A DNA stretch of 64,000 nucleotides, taken from NCBI RefSeq assembly GCF_029853675.1, contig NZ_CP122539.1, positions 667,001-731,000 on the forward strand, read 5' to 3'. This document shows positions 49,367 through 58,035 of this stretch, in pieces. Position 1 is the stretch's first letter, and each line of letters starts with the position of its first letter. Below the pieces are notes generated by a model, which ran no database searches, was not told the origin of the DNA, and saw only the letters and a program-made list of their open reading frames with translations. The translations under genes were made by a program, and so were the position numbers. The stretch comes from Tenacibaculum tangerinum. GTDB lineage: Bacteria; Bacteroidota; Bacteroidia; Flavobacteriales; Flavobacteriaceae.

Positions 49367-49975
49367 CTATTTAAAAGCTTGTTTTGTTAACAAATCAACC
49401 ACGTCTTCTGTTTTTGGGCAATTGTTCCATACATGAATTCCTAACTGCTGTGCCGCATCAGTATTTTCTTTAGTGTCGTCTATAAAAAAGGTTTCAGAGG
49501 CTTGTAGCTTGTTTTCCTTCAAAACAAATTCAAAGATATCGGTATTTGGTTTTCTAAGATTGATTTCGTGTGATAAATAAAACTGCTCAAAGCAGTTTTT
49601 AAACTCAGTATACAACTCTTCTCCCCAGTTATCTTGAATCCAAGAAATGTGTAAATCGTTGGTATTACTCAACAAAAACAATCGGTATTGTTTACTGGCT
49701 GCCAATTCTTTTATAAAATGCAGCCTATGCTCAGGAAAGTCTAACAAAATCGCATTCCAAGAGCGGATTAAGTCTTCTTTTGAAATACTGAATTTATCGT
49801 GAAAATAAGACACAAAATCATCCGTAGTTATCAATCCCATTTCGTATTGATAATAGTGTTGCATCATGTCTTCAGAAATTTCTGTAACTCCTAATCTAGC
49901 CAGTTCTCTATACGTTGCTTCTTTGTCTAAATTGATGAATACATCACCAAAATCGAAAATGATGTTTTTAATCAT
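49367..49975 (-). CDS. HAD-superfamily hydrolase (subfamily IA)
   Basis: The 202-residue protein has motif I IIFDFGDVFINLD (nucleophile Asp near 9), motif II LFLLSNTND, motif III lysine in NLRKPNTDIFEFVL and motif IV FFIDDTKENTDAAQQLG. The cap is the four-helix C1 type. It overlaps ribD by 8 bases. A HAD phosphatase acting after RibD is needed to dephosphorylate the riboflavin precursor (ArPP), so this gene is a good candidate for that step. This is inference from context. Confidence 0.9.
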   Translation of the reverse strand: MIKNIIFDFGDVFINLDKEATYRELARLGVTEISEDMMQHYYQYEMGLITTDDFVSYFHDKFSISKEDLIRSWNAILLDFPEHRLHFIKELAASKQYRLFLLSNTNDLHISWIQDNWGEELYTEFKNCFEQFYLSHEINLRKPNTDIFEFVLKENKLQASETFFIDDTKENTDAAQQLGIHVWNNCPKTEDVVDLLTKQAFK

Positions 49976-51050
49976 TTCTATATATTCTTAAAATATCGTT
50001 CTTTATTTTTTTTTCGGAAGATAGTTTTGCCTTTAAAACAGGGCGCTTCACTCCTTCTCCAAAAGATACATCACCCATAAATACTCTGGCTTCATCCCAT
50101 AAATTTGCATCGATAAACGTTTGTAGCGTTTGTGCGCCTCCTTCAATAATTACCGATTGTATTTGATGTGTATGCAACACCTCACAAATTTGTGCTGCTA
50201 CACGAGAAGAAAAATCGATGTGTTCGTAAACGAGTACATGGGAGTTCTCACTATCGTTCGAAGTAACAGCTACAGTTTCTCCCTTATTTCCTCTTTTCTC
50301 ATTTGTATTAGCAAGAACAATCGTTTGAACCTTTCCATCAAAAACAGTTACTTCTGAAGGGATTCGCAGGCTTTTATCAATAACAACCCTTGTAGGATTG
50401 TTTCCTTTCCAACTACGAACAGTTAATGACGGATTATCAGCAATGACCGTATTTGTGCCTACTAAAATAGCCTGTTCTTCACTACGCCATTTGTGTACTA
50501 ATTGCTGAGAATAGCTGTTGGAAATCCATACGGGTTGTTGCTCCTCTTTTTGCAATGGAGCGATGAACCCATCTTTCGTTTCTGCCCATTTTAAAATGAT
50601 ATAAGGACGCTTTTTATTTTGAAAGGTAAAAAAACGTTTGTGTTGTTGTTTACAGGCTTCTTCACATACACCCACCATAACGTTTCTTCCTGCTTTTTGT
50701 AGTCGTTCTATTCCTTTTCCTGCCACCAAGCTATTCGTATCTACACAACCAATTACGATAGTGGGAATTTGTTTTTCGAGTATTAAATCGGCACAAGGGG
50801 GTGTTTTTCCATAGTGAGAGCACGGTTCTAAGGTAACATAGATTGTTGCTTCTTTTAGTAACTCCTGGTTTTGTACCGCATGTATAGCATTCACTTCTGC
50901 ATGCGAACCTCCATAAGGTGAGGTAAACCCCTCTCCTATTATGGTATTATTATGCACAATTACTGCTCCTACAGAAGGATTCGGACGTGTAGTTCCTATT
51001 CCGTTTTTTGCCAGTTGTAAGCAACGTTGTATATACTTTTTGTGGTTCAA
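49968..51050 (-). CDS. ribD: Bifunctional riboflavin biosynthesis deaminase/reductase RibD
   Basis: The 360-residue protein has an N-terminal cytidine-deaminase-like domain (GGSHAEVNAIHAV, EPCSHYGKTPPCADLIL with zinc ligands). The C-terminal reductase domain (about 150-360) contains RPYIILKWAETKDGFIAP, VGTNTVIADNPSLTVR and IIEGGAQTLQTFI. It performs the second and third steps from GTP to riboflavin. It follows the LEA-like lipoprotein gene by 4 bases and precedes the HAD gene. Confidence 0.95.
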   Translation of the reverse strand: MNHKKYIQRCLQLAKNGIGTTRPNPSVGAVIVHNNTIIGEGFTSPYGGSHAEVNAIHAVQNQELLKEATIYVTLEPCSHYGKTPPCADLILEKQIPTIVIGCVDTNSLVAGKGIERLQKAGRNVMVGVCEEACKQQHKRFFTFQNKKRPYIILKWAETKDGFIAPLQKEEQQPVWISNSYSQQLVHKWRSEEQAILVGTNTVIADNPSLTVRSWKGNNPTRVVIDKSLRIPSEVTVFDGKVQTIVLANTNEKRGNKGETVAVTSNDSENSHVLVYEHIDFSSRVAAQICEVLHTHQIQSVIIEGGAQTLQTFIDANLWDEARVFMGDVSFGEGVKRPVLKAKLSSEKKIKNDILRIYRND

Positions 51051-51054
51051 TGCC

Positions 51055-51519
51055 TTAAAATTTAATTTTTACATCTTCTACCTTATCAATTGTATATACA
51101 TGTGAAAAACCCAATACCTTGTATGTTAAATCTCCTTTAAAATGAACTTTAAAACGCTGATTCATCAAGGAGTTCAAGATTCCTCCTAAAATTCCGTTTT
51201 TATTATTTTCAAATATTGTTCTTGAAGGAATAACCACTTTTAAAGGAATGTGAAATTCTTTACGAGCCGGAACTTTAAACTCTTCTGAAGAAACTTGTGC
51301 AACGGCTACTTCATCTATAAACACCTTTATTTCGTCCGTAGCTATTTTACCTCCGATATCATTTGGGTTTTCAAAATAAGCGTTAGCCCCTAACGTAATA
51401 GTATCGGCTGAGACTGATAATAACTTAACATCATCAACCTTTAAAAAGATTGGTTTTTGTTTTACCGAGCAACTCATTGCTAGTAATAAAAAAGGTAAAA
51501 AATAAATTATTTTCTTCAT
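51055..51519 (-). CDS. LEA14-like lipoprotein
   Basis: Starting at ATG 51519 (KKIIYFLPFLLLAMSC, lipobox cysteine at about 17), the 154-residue protein has a LEA type 2/WHy-like beta-sandwich (VDDVKLLSVSADTITLGANA ... YFENPNDIGGKI). An upstream in-frame ATG at 51762 would read antisense through the neighbouring gene and is rejected. It is the first gene of the ribD operon. Such lipoproteins may protect membranes or scaffold, and the function is unknown. Confidence 0.85.
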   Translation of the reverse strand: MKKIIYFLPFLLLAMSCSVKQKPIFLKVDDVKLLSVSADTITLGANAYFENPNDIGGKIATDEIKVFIDEVAVAQVSSEEFKVPARKEFHIPLKVVIPSRTIFENNKNGILGGILNSLMNQRFKVHFKGDLTYKVLGFSHVYTIDKVEDVKIKF

Positions 51520-51552
51520 GAAAACTCGTCTTTTTTGGGTATTTTGCTCGTG

Positions 51553-51560
51553 CAAAAGTA
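51553..51560 (-). promoter_or_regulatory. Promoter -7 box of the lipoprotein-ribD-HAD-EamA-yigZ operon
   Basis: The minus strand reads TACTTTTG followed by C, an exact TAnnTTTG match, 33 bases before the lipoprotein ATG. Confidence 0.6.
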
Positions 51561-51570
51561 CTATATTCTT

Positions 51571-52062
51571 ATGACTCCTTCTGATTTTATTATTCGAGAA
51601 ATAAAACCACAAGATAATGCCGATATGGCTAAGGTAATTCGCAGTGTAATTACGGAGCTTGGTGCTCCTAAGGTGGGTACTGCTTATGAAGACAAGGCTA
51701 CCGATGAAATGTACGAAACGTATCAAAAAGAAAAGGCAAGATACTTTGTCGTTGAATATCAAGATACTGTTGTTGGTGGTGCTGGTTATGCTCAGTTAGA
51801 GAATTGCAAAGAAAATATTTGTGAATTGCAAAAAATGTACTTTTTGCCAGTAGCCAGAGGCAAAGGCTTAGGAAGTAAATTAATTAATTTTTGTTTGAAC
51901 AAAGCCAAGGAACACGGTTTTAAGCACTGTTATTTAGAAACGCTCCCCTACATGAAAGCTGCAACGGCATTGTATAGAAAAAATGGCTTTATTGATTTAG
52001 AGAAGCCGATGGGAAATACAGGACATTATTCTTGTAATGTATGGATGTTAAAGGGTTTATAA
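51571..52062 (+). CDS. GNAT-family N-acetyltransferase
   Basis: From ATG 51571 the protein is 163 residues: IIREIKPQDNADMAKVIRSV at the N-terminus, then LQKMYFLPVARGKGLGSKLI with the acetyl-CoA loop (R/Q-x-x-G-x-G/A form, RGKGLG), and LETLPYMKAATALYRKNGF. The substrate is not predictable. An ATG 12 codons upstream overlaps the divergent promoter and is unlikely. It is followed by prmC after 25 bases. Confidence 0.9.
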   Translation: MTPSDFIIREIKPQDNADMAKVIRSVITELGAPKVGTAYEDKATDEMYETYQKEKARYFVVEYQDTVVGGAGYAQLENCKENICELQKMYFLPVARGKGLGSKLINFCLNKAKEHGFKHCYLETLPYMKAATALYRKNGFIDLEKPMGNTGHYSCNVWMLKGL

Positions 52063-52087
52063 AATATACGTAAAAGTTAGTTGCAAC

Positions 52088-52978
52088 ATGCTATTAAAGC
52101 AATACAAATCTTATTTCTCTGAACAGTTAGCCACCGTCTATCCAAAAACCGAAATTGATACTTTTTTCTTTTTATTAATAGAAGAATATCTAGGACTACA
52201 ACGAATCGATGTTGCATTACAGCCTACTATGGAGCTTTCTACGGATAAAAAAACGTTATTAGACAAGGCTTTAGAGCAATTAAAAAAAGAAGAACCCATT
52301 CAGTATATCTTAGGTAAAACCGAATTTTTCGGACTCCCTTTCAATGTAACTACTAATACATTAATTCCTCGTCCTGAAACCGAAGAATTGGTGGAATGGA
52401 TATTAGATAGTATTACAAAAAACAAAGAAAATGAGGTTATTACCAACAATAGAGAGAAATCTGGAAAAAAAATAACTATTCTAGATATAGGTACAGGTAC
52501 AGGTTGTATACCTATCAGCTTAAAAAAGAACTTACCAAATGCTAGTGTTCATGCGATAGATGTTTCAAAAGAAGCTTTAATAGTTGCTAAACAAAATGCA
52601 ATACTAAACAACGTTGATGTTTCTTTTGTACAGCAAGATATTTTAACAACCGAAAAATTAAGCGGTAACTTTGATATTATTGTTTCTAATCCGCCGTATG
52701 TACGTGAATTAGAAAAAATAGCAATAAAAAAGAATGTATTAGAGAACGAACCCCATTTGGCATTGTTTGTTGAAAATGATGCTCCTTTAGTTTTTTATGA
52801 AAAGATTGCTGATTTGGCGAAGGTTCATATGAAAGAAAGAGGAATGCTATTCTTTGAAATCAATCAATATTTAGGAAAAGAAACTGTTAGAATGCTTCAG
52901 AACAAGGGTTTTAAACAAATTGAATTACGAAAAGACTTATTTGGAAATAACAGAATGATAAAAACCATTTTTAAATAA
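52088..52978 (+). CDS. prmC: Peptide chain release factor N5-glutamine methyltransferase PrmC
   Basis: The 296-residue protein has the helical N-terminal domain (QYILGKTEFFGLPFNVT), LIPRPETEELVEWIL, LDIGTGTGCIPISLKK for SAM binding and IIVSNPPYVRE, the glutamine-methyltransferase signature. It methylates the GGQ glutamine of release factors RF1 and RF2, and possibly also of PrfH, which is encoded elsewhere in this window and has the same GGQ. Confidence 0.95.
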   Translation: MLLKQYKSYFSEQLATVYPKTEIDTFFFLLIEEYLGLQRIDVALQPTMELSTDKKTLLDKALEQLKKEEPIQYILGKTEFFGLPFNVTTNTLIPRPETEELVEWILDSITKNKENEVITNNREKSGKKITILDIGTGTGCIPISLKKNLPNASVHAIDVSKEALIVAKQNAILNNVDVSFVQQDILTTEKLSGNFDIIVSNPPYVRELEKIAIKKNVLENEPHLALFVENDAPLVFYEKIADLAKVHMKERGMLFFEINQYLGKETVRMLQNKGFKQIELRKDLFGNNRMIKTIFK

Positions 52979-53440
52979 CTACTCCCATTTTCAAAAAGTG
53001 AACCTCATATTTACCTTGAATTACCAAAAAAGTCCGCTTTAAAATACAATCAGTTTCAATACTAAAAGCAAAGCGTTTGTACTTAGTCGAACAAATTGAA
53101 TCATAGATGTTAAGACGAATGCTTGATATTATGCTTATAGATTACTCTTTTCATACGAGGCAAGCCTTGGAATACTAACTATCTAACTCATATTTCACAT
53201 TACAGAGTTGGATTGTTAAGATTAAAATCACATAAAGTACTGATGTACAAATTATTGAAGTTTACTCTTCTATTACAAAGCAATAGAAACTATTTAATCA
53301 TTAAGGTATTAGGCTAATTTTAAATGCAACCAACAGTATAAAATGTTTGGGTGTATGTTAAGACTCTACTGTATAATTTAGGTTTAAGAAATAAAATTAT
53401 ATTATTTGCTTTTATCCTTTTTTTTAAACCTTTTTTTTTA
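52979..53440. other. Long non-coding stretch between prmC and the roadblock cluster
   Basis: About 460 bases contain no frame that looks coding, no clear terminator and no repeat that I can support. Poly-T tracts occur near its right end. Confidence 0.5.
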
Positions 53441-53460
53441 TAAATTTGTTTACCCCCCCC
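53441..53460 (+). promoter_or_regulatory. Promoter with a C8 tract at the start site, upstream of the roadblock/PAS cluster
   Basis: TAAATTTG (53441-53448) is an exact -7 box. Its expected start site falls at the beginning of a run of eight C (53453-53460), very unusual in this AT-rich sequence. Length change of the tract or transcript slippage could tune expression of the cluster starting at 53598. Confidence 0.5.
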
Positions 53461-53597
53461 AGTTTTGTTCTATTATTTCTATTGAAATTTTAGTTGAGAT
53501 TTTCATTTAAATTAATGTGTCTCAACTAGGAATAGTATTGAACATCTAATAAATTAAATTATGAATCTATAAACACACTACAAATCCCCCATAATCA

Positions 53598-53927
53598 ATG
53601 AAACAAACAGATTTACAAGGGCTCATACAAGAAACCAAAGCAGAAAAAGGTTTAATATTTAATTCAGAAGGTCAGCTGATAGATTCTTACGGAATGACTA
53701 AGGACAACAACGCTGCAGCAATGGCAAATATGATTGTAACCATGTCTAATGAATTTTTTCAGGATACCTTAGCGATAGAGAGCCTGAAACAGATAGTTTT
53801 AACTTCAGATCAAGGGTTAGCTATAATAAATAAATATGATGACGATCATATTGTTTGTTTGCTAACAAATGATATTTCTAAAGCGGCAATGATCAAGCTA
53901 TCATTACGGCAAATAGTACTTCAATAA
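53598..53927 (+). CDS. Roadblock/LC7-like small protein 1
   Basis: The 109-residue protein reads like a roadblock fold: a starting helix (LQGLIQETKAEKGLIFNSEG), a strand-helix-strand unit (AAAMANMIVTMSNEFFQDTL) and a final strand with helix (HIVCLLTNDISKAAMIKLSL). In Myxococcus and other gliding bacteria MglB is a roadblock GTPase-activating protein. There is no MglA-type GTPase beside it here. It is the first gene of a cluster containing two other such proteins and a PAS protein. Confidence 0.65.
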   Translation: MKQTDLQGLIQETKAEKGLIFNSEGQLIDSYGMTKDNNAAAMANMIVTMSNEFFQDTLAIESLKQIVLTSDQGLAIINKYDDDHIVCLLTNDISKAAMIKLSLRQIVLQ

Positions 53928-53962
53928 ACACAAAAACTTTTTATTAATTATGACTCTTAACC

Positions 53963-54334
53963 ATGAAAGAAATCCTGAGAGATCTTATAGAAAATCTAAA
54001 AAACAACGTTCCCGGTTTTATCGCTGTATCGATTACAGATATTAGCTCTGGAGAATCACTTGATTCGTTTACAACGGATGAAAATTTTGACCCTAATTTA
54101 GCTTCAGCTTTTAACCTAGAAGTTGTAAAAGCTAAATTAAAAGCAATTAAAGCTTTGAACCTAAATGAAGAAATCCAAGACATTACAATTACCTTATCAA
54201 GTCAGTTTCATATCATTAATGTAGCTCCTAGTGGTGCATATTTTATTTATTTAGCCGTAAGTTCAAGTGCTGACCTAAGTATGACTAAGTCTTTATTAAA
54301 CAACTATAAAGCAGAGTTAATTAATGCTTTATAA
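53963..54334 (+). CDS. Roadblock/LC7-like small protein 2
   Basis: The 123-residue protein has VPGFIAVSITDISSGESLDS followed by SAFNLEVVKAKLKAIKALNL and SGAYFIYLAVSSSADLSM, the same strand-helix-strand order as proteins 1 and 3. It shares the pattern I-S-I-T-x-x-x-G-x-x-x-D-x-x with protein 3 (55268). Likely it forms homo- or heterodimers with these. The biochemical role is unknown. Confidence 0.65.
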   Translation: MKEILRDLIENLKNNVPGFIAVSITDISSGESLDSFTTDENFDPNLASAFNLEVVKAKLKAIKALNLNEEIQDITITLSSQFHIINVAPSGAYFIYLAVSSSADLSMTKSLLNNYKAELINAL

Positions 54335-54346
54335 AAAAAACCTGTT

Positions 54347-54544
54347 ATGATGAAAAACACCAATCATTTATCTATAGACAGACCTTTAAAAAAACACCTA
54401 AACACAATTTTAAAAGAATTCAGGAAATATAGATTTTCCGAACCAGATACAGTACCCTCTAAAAGAAAGAAGAAAAAAGTTCTTTTCGACATACTGTTCG
54501 ACGAATATGACACTGTGGGAGATTTAATGAAAAGTTTCTTTTAA
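54347..54544 (+). CDS. Small basic protein of the roadblock cluster (65 residues)
   Basis: The protein is strongly basic in its middle (SKRKKKKVLFDILFDEYDT). It has a hydrophobic, acidic C-terminus. It follows protein 2 by 12 bases. No family was recognised; it may be an adaptor for the roadblock or PAS proteins. Confidence 0.6.
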   Translation: MMKNTNHLSIDRPLKKHLNTILKEFRKYRFSEPDTVPSKRKKKKVLFDILFDEYDTVGDLMKSFF

Positions 54545-54686
54545 CCATAGTTCAAAAAATAAGATTAAGCAGCAAACTTTGGTTACAAAAAAATTTAGTA
54601 ACTGTTCTCTCTATGCAATTTTTTGTTATCAGACTTCGCTTCTAATCTGTGAAACTAAATGTTTAACCCCTAATAATCAATAAATT

Positions 54687-55229
54687 ATGAGTAACACAAG
54701 ACCAGTACCAATCAATGAAGAAAGAGTTTGGGACAAAACGAAAACTATCAAAAGTAAAACCGATGAAGTAGGCACCATTACTTATGTTAACAACGTTTTT
54801 ATCGATGTAAGCGAGTATAGTAAAGAGGAACTTATGGGACAACCCCATAACATACTAAGGCATCCTGATATGCCTAAAATAATATTTAAAACCCTGTGGG
54901 ATAACCTTAAGAAAGGAAATAATTTTAACGCAGTGGTAAAGAACCTTACAAAGACAGGTAAATATTATTGGATCGTAACAAATTTTGATATCTTTAAAGA
55001 TGCATCTGGTACACCAACCTCTTTCCTAGGAGCAAGAAGTTCAGTGCCAGACCCAGTTGTAGAAGTTATTGCACCTTTATATGAAAAGCTAATTGAAGTT
55101 GAAGCTTCAGGCGGTATGGAAGAAAGCGAAAAATACTTAAAGGAATATTTAGCAGACAAAGGAGGAAACTACATCTCTTTTATTAAAAAATTATTATCTG
55201 ATCAAGGAGTAGACGTTAGTTCTTGGTAG
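54687..55229 (+). CDS. PAS-domain protein with Aer-type (FAD-binding) PAS
   Basis: The 180-residue protein begins with a PAS domain (about 20-130): GTITYVNNVFIDVSEYSKEE, GQPHNILRHPDMPKIIFKTL, WDNLKKG and GKYYWIVTNFDIFKD. The HNILRHPDMPK sequence is the signature of the FAD-binding PAS of the aerotaxis receptor Aer. Residues 130-180 form a C-terminal helical tail without a kinase, HAMP or methyl-accepting domain. It would sense redox state or energy and pass the signal by protein contact, presumably to the roadblock proteins on each side. Confidence 0.88.
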   Translation: MSNTRPVPINEERVWDKTKTIKSKTDEVGTITYVNNVFIDVSEYSKEELMGQPHNILRHPDMPKIIFKTLWDNLKKGNNFNAVVKNLTKTGKYYWIVTNFDIFKDASGTPTSFLGARSSVPDPVVEVIAPLYEKLIEVEASGGMEESEKYLKEYLADKGGNYISFIKKLLSDQGVDVSSW

Positions 55230-55267
55230 TAAAAAATTAAAATTATTAAATAAAAAAAGTAAAAATT

Positions 55268-55642
55268 ATGAACTTAGACGACATAAAAAAATATTCACGA
55301 ACAATAGGTGAACAACTTGGAGGTGTAATATCAATTTCAGTTATTACTGCAGACGATGGTATGGTGGTTGATTATTATAGTAAAGATGAAGATATTGACA
55401 ACCAATTAGCCGCTTCTTTTCAAGTAGAGGTATTAAGACAAATTACAAGAGGACTAAACTATATTGATAACCTAGAAAATAAAGAAATTTTAAGTCTTAG
55501 TTTTAGTTTGGAAGAACAAACTCATTTTGTTTTTCTTTCTGACTCTAAAGACCTTATTGTTCATTTAGTTGCAGATAGTAAAGAAACTAATATTGGTATG
55601 GTTAATCTATTTCACAAAAAGAATAAGCAATTATTAGTTTAA
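55268..55642 (+). CDS. Roadblock/LC7-like small protein 3
   Basis: The 124-residue protein has LGGVISISVITADDGMVVDY, then QLAASFQVEVLRQITRGLNY and HFVFLSDSKDLIVHLVADSK, and matches the roadblock strand-helix-strand order best of the three. It starts 38 bases after the PAS gene and ends the cluster. A hairpin terminator lies about 200 bases downstream. Confidence 0.7.
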   Translation: MNLDDIKKYSRTIGEQLGGVISISVITADDGMVVDYYSKDEDIDNQLAASFQVEVLRQITRGLNYIDNLENKEILSLSFSLEEQTHFVFLSDSKDLIVHLVADSKETNIGMVNLFHKKNKQLLV

Positions 55643-55838
55643 CTTAAAATTCTGATATTTTCTACTAAATGGTAGCGTCGAAATAAATAATGTAGTTTTT
55701 TTGTAAAAGAAAGAGTAACTCTTCTTTTTACCTCCACTTAGACGCTCAACTTTATGGGAAAACACGAGTAAAATTACACAAACTTACGCCAAACTATTTC
55801 GTTAAGTTCTGTAATTTAATTCTACCAAAACGATTTAG

Positions 55839-55863
55839 AAAAGCGCTTTATAGCGCTTTTTTT
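55839..55863. terminator. Terminator between the roadblock cluster and the MocR gene
   Basis: AAAAGCGCT (55839-55847), loop TTAT and AGCGCTTTT (55852-55860) are followed by TTT. It overlaps the end of the minus-strand MocR gene and can work in both directions. Confidence 0.8.
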
Positions 55864-57332
55864 ATGCTTTTGCATGTAGCTATTAATCGCTGTATTAAAA
55901 GCACTATTTCATCTTTGGTATAACTGGCAAAACCAATTCGTATGCCATTATGCTTTTTGTTAGCTAAATCGTAACGTTGCCACTCTCCTATTACTAACCC
56001 ATGTTTTACTGCCTCTTCTGCAACTAGCGACCAAGCGTATTGCTTATTCAAACGCAACCATACAGCCATTCCTCCTTTAGGAATCTCGAACTTAAAATAA
56101 TCTGCTAAATTCTCTTTTAACAATTTACAAAATATATCTCGTCGCTCTAAGTATACTTTCATAACCTTACGTATATGGCTGTCTAAATCTCCAGATTTAA
56201 TGAACTCTGCAAATGCTAACTCTAAAAGAGCATCGCCTTGTCGATCTACATAACCTCTTAATTTAGCTGCTTCGTTTACAAAATCTTTTGAAGCAATTAA
56301 ATACCCAACTCTAAATGCAGGGGCAACAGTTTTACAAACTGAACCAATATAAATTACATTTCCATGAGTATCATGACTTGCCAAGGGTAAAATAGGTGCA
56401 TGATTATAATTAAAATCGTAATCATAATCATCTTCAATGATTGCAAAATTGTATTTCTTGGCTAAGTTTAACAAATGAATTCTTCTCTCGGCAGATAAGG
56501 TAACAGTAGTTGGGTGATGGTGATGTGAAGTAACGTACACAGCCTTTATCGCTCGTTTTTTACATAGTTTTTCAATCTCTTTTACAACCAAACCATTATC
56601 ATCGACCAAAACCCTTTTAATACGAGCTTTTCGTTGTAAAAAAGTAATGTCTGCAGAAGCATAATTGGTTTCCCCTACAACTATGATATCATCTTTGTTT
56701 AAAAGCAGTTGCGAAGATAACCAAATACCCATTTGGCTTCCTCTAGTAATTAATATGTGTTCTTTTGAAACCTGTAAACCACGTGTTTCATTGAGATATG
56801 TCGCTAAAACCTCTCTTAATTTTTGGTTTCCATAAGTAGTACCGTAATCTAAAAAAGTAGGAATCGATTTTCTTGAAGCGATTCTGCGGTAAATTCTAGC
56901 AATTTCTTCAGCAGGAGCCAATCTCGTATCAGATACACCATCATTTATATACATAACCCCTTCTCTTTTCTCAATCTTCTTTTCTAAAAGACCATCATTT
57001 CTGTAAAAAGAAAATCCTGAATACTCCTTTTCAGAAATATAAAAGCTATCAGTTATCGCTGTTTTTTGGGTAAGTGGTAGCTTCGTATTTACAAAAGTAC
57101 CTTTCTTAGGAATACTTTCTACCCAACCTTGCAACAGCAATTCTTCGTAACAAGCTACCACTGTTTTTCTGTGAATTTTTAATAAATCCGCCAAGGTTCT
57201 AGAGCCCAACAGCTTTGTACCAGGAACTAACTTTCCATTTCTTATTAATAAAATAAACTGGTTGGCTAGCTGTAGGTATAAAGGTTCTTTAAGAGCTTTA
57301 TTCAGTTGTAAAGAAGTTTTATAAGGAAACAT
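55848..57332 (-). CDS. MocR/PdxR-type transcriptional regulator (GntR HTH plus aminotransferase fold)
   Basis: In this 494-residue protein residues 1-75 are a GntR winged helix (KEPLYLQLANQFILLIRNGK, GSRTLADLLKIHRKTVVACY). Residues 120-490 are a class I aminotransferase domain (ILITRGSQMGIWLSSQLLLN, VYVTSHHHHPTTV, IIEDDYDYDF, IYIGSVCKTVAPAFRVGYLI with the PLP lysine). Such regulators sense pyridoxal phosphate or amines (PdxR, TauR, GabR). Direct repeats ATCTGGACTATTTA and ATCTGGATTATTTA in front of its start are likely operators. The divergent operon includes a PNPOx-like flavoprotein. Confidence 0.92.
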   Translation of the reverse strand: MFPYKTSLQLNKALKEPLYLQLANQFILLIRNGKLVPGTKLLGSRTLADLLKIHRKTVVACYEELLLQGWVESIPKKGTFVNTKLPLTQKTAITDSFYISEKEYSGFSFYRNDGLLEKKIEKREGVMYINDGVSDTRLAPAEEIARIYRRIASRKSIPTFLDYGTTYGNQKLREVLATYLNETRGLQVSKEHILITRGSQMGIWLSSQLLLNKDDIIVVGETNYASADITFLQRKARIKRVLVDDNGLVVKEIEKLCKKRAIKAVYVTSHHHHPTTVTLSAERRIHLLNLAKKYNFAIIEDDYDYDFNYNHAPILPLASHDTHGNVIYIGSVCKTVAPAFRVGYLIASKDFVNEAAKLRGYVDRQGDALLELAFAEFIKSGDLDSHIRKVMKVYLERRDIFCKLLKENLADYFKFEIPKGGMAVWLRLNKQYAWSLVAEEAVKHGLVIGEWQRYDLANKKHNGIRIGFASYTKDEIVLLIQRLIATCKSIKKAL

Positions 57333-57367
57333 CTGGACTATTTAGTATTTAAAATCTGGATTATTTA
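57331..57367 (+). promoter_or_regulatory. Direct-repeat operator of the MocR-type regulator
   Basis: ATCTGGACTATTTA (57331-57344) and ATCTGGATTATTTA (57354-57367) match at 13 of 14 positions with 23-base spacing. MocR-family dimers use such direct repeats, and the core CTGGAC resembles the known TauR sites. The first copy overlaps the regulator's own start codon. The second ends 18 bases upstream of the divergent -7 box (TACATTTG at 57386-57393). Confidence 0.65.
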
Positions 57368-57385
57368 AATAGACCATAAACATAG

Positions 57386-57393
57386 TACATTTG
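57386..57393 (+). promoter_or_regulatory. Promoter -7 box of the DinB operon
   Basis: TACATTTG is an exact TAnnTTTG match, 20 bases before the ATG at 57414. Confidence 0.7.
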
Positions 57394-57413
57394 AAAAGAA
57401 AACAACACAGAAA

Positions 57414-57932
57414 ATGAAAAAAAAGCAATTAGAACCAACAGAGTATAATGAGTATTATGCAGGATACCTATCTAAAGTATCAGGCAATACAACGTTAAAA
57501 GAAGGATTTAAAAAAGATGAAGAAACTGTAATGAGATTTTTCTCATCTATTCCAAAAGAAAAATTAGCATATCGTTATCAGCCAGAAAAATGGAGTGTTA
57601 AAGAAGTATTACAGCATATTATTGATACTGAACGTATTTTTATGTATCGATTGTTACGAATAGCCAGAAAAGATACCACCCAAATCGAAGGTTTCGACCA
57701 AAACATATATATAGAACCCTCTAACGCAAATACCAAAACAATTGAAACTTTATTAGAAGAATTTACAATAACATGTTTGTACTCAGTAAACCTATTGAAC
57801 AGTATTTCTAACGATGATTTATATACAATGGGAATCGCTAACAACGCTCCTATTTCGGCAAGAGCTTGTGCTTTTATCTTGTTAGGTCATAGTAGCTGGC
57901 ATATCGATATTATAAAAGAACGTTACTTGTAA
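57414..57932 (+). CDS. DinB-family protein
   Basis: The 172-residue four-helix bundle has the DinB metal triad: a His in VKEVLQHIIDTERIFMYRLL (near 66), and two in AFILLGHSSWHIDIIKERYL (near 158-163). Members are thiol-dependent transferases or stress proteins of mostly unknown substrate. It is the first gene opposite the MocR regulator and is probably under its control. Confidence 0.9.
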   Translation: MKKKQLEPTEYNEYYAGYLSKVSGNTTLKEGFKKDEETVMRFFSSIPKEKLAYRYQPEKWSVKEVLQHIIDTERIFMYRLLRIARKDTTQIEGFDQNIYIEPSNANTKTIETLLEEFTITCLYSVNLLNSISNDDLYTMGIANNAPISARACAFILLGHSSWHIDIIKERYL

Positions 57933-58035
57933 ATTGTAGATAGTAGCATAAAAATATGATACTGAAGTGCTGACTTTATCAAGTAGAATACTATACACGA
58001 ATTCACAGTATCTGTCATATAAAAACTAATGAAAC

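Noticed and set aside
51519..51762. N-terminal extension of the LEA-like lipoprotein from the ATG at 51762
   Set aside because: It would be antisense to the GNAT gene and would bury the lipoprotein signal peptide.
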